Shown: positions 58,109-64,000 of the stretch, piece by piece
Position numbering within the stretch: position 1 is the first letter of the stretch
Layout: every line of letters begins with the position of its first letter
Assembly (NCBI GenBank): GCA_002007465.1
Contig: LNAC01000036.1
Location: 1,810,881 to 1,874,880 of the forward strand
From: Ailurus styani
Taxonomy: Eukaryota > Chordata > Mammalia > Carnivora > Ailuridae
Length of the DNA: 64,000 bases
Direction of reading: 5' to 3'
Made by a program: the position numbers and the translations under genes
The notes under the pieces: model-generated
The model's input: the letters and a program-made list of their open reading frames with translations, nothing else
Database searches by the model: none
Told to the model about the DNA's origin: nothing

Positions 58109-61010
58109 GAACAGGTTCTAGATTATTCTTGTCATAATTTTCTGCTTGCTCTCCTGGTTTTAGCTACACGTTAAGATGGAAAGAAACCCGGGAAGTTACA
58201 GAGCAAGTCGGGTAGTCTATGTAACTGTTGGAAAAGCTGGGATGTCTAGACTACTCGTTTCATGTTTTAGGCCTAGAACATTAACAGAGGAAACCTACTC
58301 CTGTTTCTACATCTTCTCTCCACCCTTTATCATCTCCTCTCCTTGAGAGAGAATAACTGGGCATACAAGGAGGACTTCCCTGCATAAGGGATTGAGGCAA
58401 ACTGTCAGACCTCATCCAAAGTTCACTTTTCAAAACCAGGGTGAGGGAAAAAGGAAGCATCAGTTATGCCCTGTTATAACTTTTTATACTGTTAGCTTAT
58501 CAAAATGACAGTATCTGGGTAAACTGGGTTAAATAAAATGTGTTATTAAAATTATTTCCTTTTTTTATAATATAGTTACTAGTCATCCTTAAATTATACA
58601 TGTGCCTTGCATTAAATTTCTATTGAACAGTACTGATCTCGACAACTGGCCCATGATTTTGAACATCACTGTAACTGAGGAGCAATAAATATAAGTATGC
58701 TACATGCCTCAGTAAGACACATGATCTCTGTAAGTCAGGAGAACCTACAAGCTTTGAGAGCCTATTACACTGGTGAAATTTTTGGGAGTCCCAAGTTCTG
58801 GAGCATTCTGAGACATCCTCTCCAGAGTAAAAGTTACATCATTGTACCATGAACCACCTATGACTAAGAAAAAAGCACAACAGTTGGTAGACCTCTTCAG
58901 TTTTTACAGATAGTCCACACTTGGGAATAGGATTCTAATGAGTTCACTGGGTGACATCAAAGAATGTTGATTTTGAGATAGTGCCAGAACAGAAGACAGT
59001 CAGCTCTCTGTTAGGTCTAGCCTGCCATAAAGACCACCGATAGCTTGGTCCATACGATCTGATGGATTCCATGTGGTACAGTTTGTTATTAATCACCTTC
59101 CTCTTAACATTTTCCCAGAAATGTGACCAATCAGAATGCTAGGAATAAATTGAATTGAATGTGAAAAGCAAGGGGATTTGACTAATTCAAAACAGTGTGC
59201 TGTCACAGATGCTTCTGTCCAGATACCCTTCACTGGGCCAGTGTACCCGCCCCTTGGATACTATGGATGTTAGCTTCCAAAAAATGTCCCCTACTCCAGA
59301 GTTGCCCTTGGACAAACAGTAGCTTCCATTTTCAGGACACTACACATCTTACAGGGGCCAGCCAGCTGCCAGTAACTGATTAATGAGGGGGCAAAAATTC
59401 TGACACCTGTTGCCTCTAGTGAAACTAGGTCTGTGGTACAATGAATGGTCCAGATCTCCCTGCAGACAAGGTTTAAATTATTCCCAGCCATGTCCACATC
59501 CTTACTTAGCTTTACCTGCCACACACTGCTTTCCTCACCCTCCATATTCTTCTCCCCTTACTTCTCTTCTCCTAAGAATACACTTTTAATTCATCCCTTT
59601 AATAACAATTCTCATCTGAGGCTCTACTCTCTGGGAGCTCAGTAACTTTTTGAAGTTATACAATTGAAATACTCTCTGCTCCTCAGTTTATGCATCTATG
59701 AAATAAGATGAGAGACGGAAAGTATCCTACAGTCTGTTAAGTATAACCAGGGGCTCTTATTTCTTAGGGACCTGGTTTATCCTACCACGCAAGCCACCTA
59801 GACCAGCATAAGCTCTTCCTAGGGGTCGGGGAGATCTGGAATGAATGGTAAGCAAGGAATATAATGAATATCAATCTGTATTAAGTTATTCTTATTTTCA
59901 TTATAATTTTAGGTTGATAGATGTTATAAAGGTGGCACTGGTGGTAGTTGTGAAGACATTTCAGGAAGGTCATGTTAGAGCTAAGTTATAGATGAGTACT
60001 TATTAGCTAGGAAGAAAGCTCAAAGGAGGAGGATAGTACAGGCAATGAACAATCAAGGAGGCCACAAAAATAGGAATGGGTATGATCTCATGTCTTACAG
60101 TAGTTTGCAGCACAACTTACATTTGTGCCATGCAAAACGATATCTAGATTTGAGTACAGCATAGAAATGTCTCAATCAGGAGAAATGGGATTTATGCTTC
60201 CTCTTATTTTCATCAGAACAAACACTATGTCCTTCTTCACCTCTTCTGTTTCTCTATTGCTCGGTGAGTATTTATCACTTCTAGGCTATTCTAACCGTTA
60301 GACATACACTCAGGGTTCCTCATGTGATTTTATATTAGGCCATGGTTAAAAATACTACGTAATCTCTAAAGTTTTAAAATGTATAACTCCTTTCCTAATT
60401 TCAACTCTAGAGATCCAATCTCCTTCTTGAAATCTCTACTTGAATGTCTAATAAGTATCCTTTTGTTAAATGGAGAAACACCTTCCAGATGAGTTGCTGA
60501 AGGTTCTGGAGCTAGTACATATTAAGTATTCAACAAAGTCAAACAAAAAACAATGTAATGTGGTTCCAGAAATATGAGCCTATGATCATTAGGAATGAAG
60601 CATAAGCAGAACCAAAATATAATAGTGTAGGACTTAGAGGGAATTTTAATTTATGAACCTGTTCCTAGTTTAAGAACACTTTTGTATATAGTTTTTTTAA
60701 ACAACTGGAGAAAGGCCTTATGTGTATGTGTGTGTTCAGGGGACTTGGCATCAGTGGAAAGACAGGAGACAGAACTAATATATGGAGTTGGCAGGTAGAT
60801 GGTGTATTTCATCTCATGTAAAGACTATTTCCCTGGAATTAGAAACATTAAAAATGAAATGAAATATCTGATACAGCACAGAGTTTCCGCTCTCTTAAAA
60901 TACTCACTTCACTTCCAAGGAGATGAAATAGATACGGCTTTATTTCTCCTGCTACATTTAACTACATGTAACTAAAAACTTGGAAATTATATATAAGCAA
61001 ACATAAAACT
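58109..61010. other. Mostly unique sequence, possible decayed repeats
   Basis: 59160-59660 (ending TCTGAGGCTCTACTCTCTGGG then AGCTCAGTAAC) and 59930-60090 (GACATTTCAGGAAGGTCATG) resemble old repeats that I cannot name. Frames of 62-84 codons there have no domain. The rest is unrecognised. Confidence 0.35.
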
Positions 61011-61601
61011 CTGACATGTGGAAAGAAAAAGACCAGTTAGGGGCCCAGAACCCAAGGAACTACATGGTGGTGAGTTCCCTGGGTTTTGTTTTTACATATT
61101 CCAGTCCTTGGAGCTTAGGAAGTCAGTTATCAGGAAGCATCAATGGGTGCAGATGAGGGGAAAAAAAAAATCCTCCATCAAAATGGCAGACTTAAACTCT
61201 AATATAATCACTAATGACATTATATGTAAATGGTCTAAGTTTATCAATAAAATGACAGAACTTGTTGGAGTGGATTTTTTTTATCATGATCCAACTGTAT
61301 ACTGTCTACAAAGAAATTCACTTTAAATATACAGGCATGCTGAAAGTTAGAAGATAGAAAAAGATATCATGCAAACATTTGTCAATGGAAAAACTGGCTG
61401 TATTAGTGTCAGATAAAATAGACTTCAGAGAAAAGAAAATTACTGGAAACCAAAAAAGGATATTACAAAGGACAAAAAGGGTCAATCCACCAAAAAGACA
61501 GTAATCCTAAATTTGCATATACCAAACAAAAGAGCTGAACATAGGTGAAGCAAAAACCAATGAAACTGAATGAAGGAGGAAACAAATCCAAGATTATAGT
61601 C

Positions 61602-61886
61602 AGAACTTCAATGGGTTATGGACATTGGGGAGGGTTTGTGCTTTGGTAAATGCTGTGAAAGATGTAAGCCGGATGATTCACAGACCTGTACCCCTGGGGC
61701 AAAGAATAAAAAANCAGAACTTCAATGGGTTATGGACATTGGGGAGGGTTTGTGCTTTGGTAAATGCTGTGAAAGATGTAAGCCGGATGATTCACAGACC
61801 TGTACCCCTGGGGCAAAGAATAAAAAAAATAAAAAATAAAAATAAATTTAAAAAAAAGTAAAGGAAAAAAAAAAAGAACTTCAATG
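61602..61886 (+). mobile_element. Tiny L1 3' end (about 100 bp) nested in L1M, duplicated by assembly
   Basis: TGGACATTGGGGAGGGTTTG, TGCTTTGGTAAATGCTGTG and CCTGTACCCCTGGGGCAAAG is the same young L1 3' end as at 32.7 kb. AGAACTTCAATG lies before (61602-61613) and after the A-rich tail (61875-61886), and the old L1M text joins across it. The copy at 61601-61713 is repeated exactly at 61715-61827 around a single N. Confidence 0.9.
61714..61714. other. Single-N assembly join
   Basis: One N between two identical 113-bp copies, including the left target duplication. A real insertion would not repeat its own left flank in this way. Confidence 0.9.
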
Positions 61887-62091
61887 TCCTTCTCTCAACG
61901 ATTCACAGAACAATCAAACCAAATCACCAATTCAACAACACCATCTACCAAGGACCCAAACGATACTTATAGAACAGTCTACCTAACAACTACAAAATAG
62001 AATCCTTTTGAAGTACACGGGGAACATAAACCATAGATCATGTCCTGGACCACAAAGCAAACCTTAGTAAATTTAAAACAACTGAAAATCA

Positions 62092-62283
62092 GGGGCACCT
62101 GGGTGGCTCAGTCGTTAAGCATCTGCCTTCAGCTCAGGTCATGATACCAGGGTCCTGGGATCGAGTCCCATATCGGGCTCCCTATTCAGCAAAGAGCCTA
62201 CTTCTCCCTCTCACTGCCGCTCTGCCTACTTGTGCTCTCTCTGTGTCAAATAAATAAAATCTTTAAAAAAAACAAAAAACAAA
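62092..62283 (+). mobile_element. CAN-SINE inside the L1M
   Basis: GGGGCACCTGGGTGGCTCAGTC, TTAAGCATCTGCCTTCAGC, GGGATCGAGTCCCATATCGGG, (CT)n and AAATAAATAAAATCTTT. ACTGAAAATCA flanks it at 62081-62091 and 62285-62295, and the L1M text joins across. Confidence 0.96.
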
Positions 62284-62480
62284 AACTGAAAATCATAAAG
62301 TGTGTTCTTTGACAGAACTGGAATCAAACTAGATATCAGTAAAAGAAAGACAAGAGGAAAACTTCCAATCAGTTGGAAACCAAATACACTTCTAAATATT
62401 CCATGGGTCAAAGAAGAAGTCTCAAGGGAAATTTAGAAATACATCAAACTGAATAAAAATGAGAATATAACATATCGAAA

Positions 62481-62939
62481 GTTGTACATTTTTCCCTACA
62501 GTATTTTTAAGATTTTTATTTCCAGAGCTGAAAGAGCAATAAAAACTGCTTTTATTTACACTGACCTGGCTGAAAAAAAAAAAAAAAGCCAATTGTGTAT
62601 CTCAAAGCTTCTAGAATAGACATTAAGAAACATCAGACCTGCCAGCCACTCTGTGTACCAATTCTAGGAAAAGTACATTAATCCTCGTGACATTGAGTTC
62701 AAGTAAGATAAATGGAAATCTTTGAACAAATGGGGAGTACATACTGCAAGAGAATGGGTCCTATAGTCAGAATTTACCTGGGTCTCTTCCATTTGGTGGT
62801 ATCTTAGAAAAAACTGGAGGTGGAAGAAATGAAATCAACAGGTGTTTTTAAAATATCCACTTCTTGTTAGGCACTGTAGAAGAAGGAAAAGCATTGCCCA
62901 AAAACAAAGAATATTAAGAACTAGCAGTCTGCCTGTTAT
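62481..62939. other. Unique sequence, nothing recognised
   Basis: An A15 tract lies near 62573. No repeat named. Confidence 0.4.
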
Positions 62940-63255
62940 GTGGCAAGCAGGTGGTTTACACATATCACTGTCTCTAAGCCACACAACTCTAAGTATTATT
63001 ATCAACCCCATAAGATAACATAGCTTCTACTTAGAGAAATAGGTCACTAAATTTAATTCTACAGATGTGTGTTGGTGTACTGGGCATTGATCATGTGTCA
63101 GCATCCTGATGAGTCACTTTGTATAAATTTTTCATCTGGCTTTTACAATTATCCTTTGTAGTAACCTTGCTAACTTTATGAATGAAAAAACAAGCTCTGC
63201 AAGTTTAATTAAGTCATTTTCCCAAACTTTTACAACCTTGAAGGAGCAAATCCTA
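62940..63255 (+). mobile_element. Two MIR-like fragments
   Basis: First: TTATGTGGCAAGCAGGTGG, TTTACACATATCACTGTC. Second: TGGGCATTGATCATGTGTC, TTTTACAATTATCCTTTG, AACAAGCTCTGCAAG then TTTAATTAAGTCATTTTCCC. Both follow the MIR order in the same direction. Confidence 0.5.
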
Positions 63256-64000
63256 AATTTGAGCCCTGCTATTTTTGCTTCATCCTTTAAACCTACACAC
63301 TAGCACAATAGTAGGTCAATAATACGTAGTATAAGCCAAAAGAGCCATGAAGGATAGTTAGTATGCAGGTAAATGGAAAAAAAATCAGGAAGGCATGCCT
63401 CATGGTAGGACCGATGAGTGCAGAGGCAGGAAACGGAATAGGACAATGCTTATGTTCTGTGGTCTGAGGAGAACACTCATATGAAGATGGCGATGAGTAG
63501 TCAAGGGGGAGTCATTGGTTCCTGTACTCCAAATAAACCACAGTTCTAATTTCCTGAGTGGCAAACAGAGAGGACTCATGACTCTCTCCCCAAATCTACT
63601 TTTCTCAGTGTTCTCTATTTTATTAAGTGTCCCCGCCATTTATCCAGTTGCCAGAAACCAGGAGCTAACCTTGACAACTTTTCCCCCTGAAACTCCAACA
63701 CCCAATTAAATTCTGTAGGTTTACCTCCAAAACAATACTCAATTCCATTTCCTTATCTTCATACCCACGGCCCACTCTCTCTCCTCCTGGGCTGTGAGGT
63801 CCTTGAATAAATGGTGTATTTTCTATTTACCTCTAACACAAGCTTGGCAGAGAGGAGGCAGGTGGTCCGCCCCTCTGGGTCACTTTCACTGTGCCACGGT
63901 ATGGTCCTTAAAACACTTTAAAAATATTCTCTCTCGATACACTGTTGTCAAGATTACTGCCCCCTTTTAGTATGTAAGGAAACTAAGGCTTAAAGGTTAA
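63256..64000. other. Unique sequence, possible L2-like end
   Basis: GGGCTGTGAGGTCCTTGAATAAATG at 63790-63814 resembles the L2 'ctgtaagctccatgagggcag' segment. Nothing coding recognised. Confidence 0.35.

Larger units (their letters stand above)
61018..62480 (+). mobile_element. Ancient L1M: 5' region and ORF2 start, twice interrupted
   Basis: A leader (CATGGTGGTGAGTTCCCTGGG) precedes an ORF2 start at about 61183 reading MADLNSNIITN; the endonuclease region follows (TATACTGTCTACAAAGAAATTC; GATAAAATAGACTTCAGAG; CTTCTCTCAACGATTCACAG; TTATAGAACAGTCTACC; GTACACGGGGAACATAAACC; ATCATGTCCTGGACCAC). After the SINE it reads CTTCTAAATATTCCATGGGTC and AAGAAGTCTCAAGGG, then ends before the reverse transcriptase. 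It carries a small L1 3' end and a SINE. Confidence 0.8.

Noticed and set aside
61618..61861. A repeated Cys-rich peptide that looks like a two-domain small secreted protein
   Set aside because: It is the L1 3' UTR translated twice because of a false assembly duplication around an N.

Overview
The window is nuclear DNA from a carnivoran mammal, most likely a mustelid (ferret, mink, badger or otter type). The main evidence is some 17 tRNA-Lys-derived CAN-SINEs. Many are of the form that reads GGGCGCCTGGGTGGCTCAG, then TGGGTTAAAGCCTCTGC, a (TC)n stretch and an AATAAATAAAATCTTT tail. Young L1 3' ends of a carnivoran type support this. The species call rests on remembered repeat consensus and was not searched. 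The sequence is AT-rich, has no CpG island, and contains no protein-coding gene or RNA gene that I can support. It reads as intergenic or deep intronic DNA. All open frames are short and are explained by chance, retrotransposons, low complexity or an assembly gap.

Layout. 0-22 kb is mostly unrecognised AT-rich sequence with scattered SINEs, MIR remnants, a Tigger-type DNA transposon remnant (6.15-6.48 kb), L1 3' ends at 3.7, 10.2 and 20.5 kb, and a decayed L1M piece at 15.5-16.4 kb. 22.9-27.3 kb is a nearly full-length ancient L1 (5' region, ORF1, spacer, ORF2). It is interrupted by a SINE, a Tigger-type transposon, a GAAA microsatellite and, most unusually, an in-place inversion of about 300 bp. 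28-28.7 kb is an L2-like stretch carrying a SINE that is partly duplicated around a single N. 29.8-30.6 kb is a repeat-free block that could be a conserved non-coding element. 32.0-32.8 kb is a SINE with an L1 inserted in its tail, both inside one target-site duplication. 33-46 kb holds MLT1 LTR pieces, MIRs, SINEs, L1 ends and unique DNA. 46.4-50.0 kb is an ancient sense L1 broken by three SINEs and one antisense L1, with a fourth SINE at its edge. 50.99-51.05 kb is a 37-N gap inside a G homopolymer. 53.4-53.9 kb is a complete-looking MLT1 LTR. 57.1-58.1 kb is a younger antisense L1 3' end. 61.0-62.5 kb is another ancient L1 start carrying a tiny nested L1 3' end, duplicated by assembly around an N, and a SINE.

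No genes work together here. The content of interest is the order of nested insertions, one L1 micro-inversion, three assembly defects, and a few repeat-free blocks that may be regulatory. No undescribed biological system is visible. Repeat boundaries and families were assigned by eye from motif recognition; RepeatMasker and a multi-carnivore alignment would be decisive.
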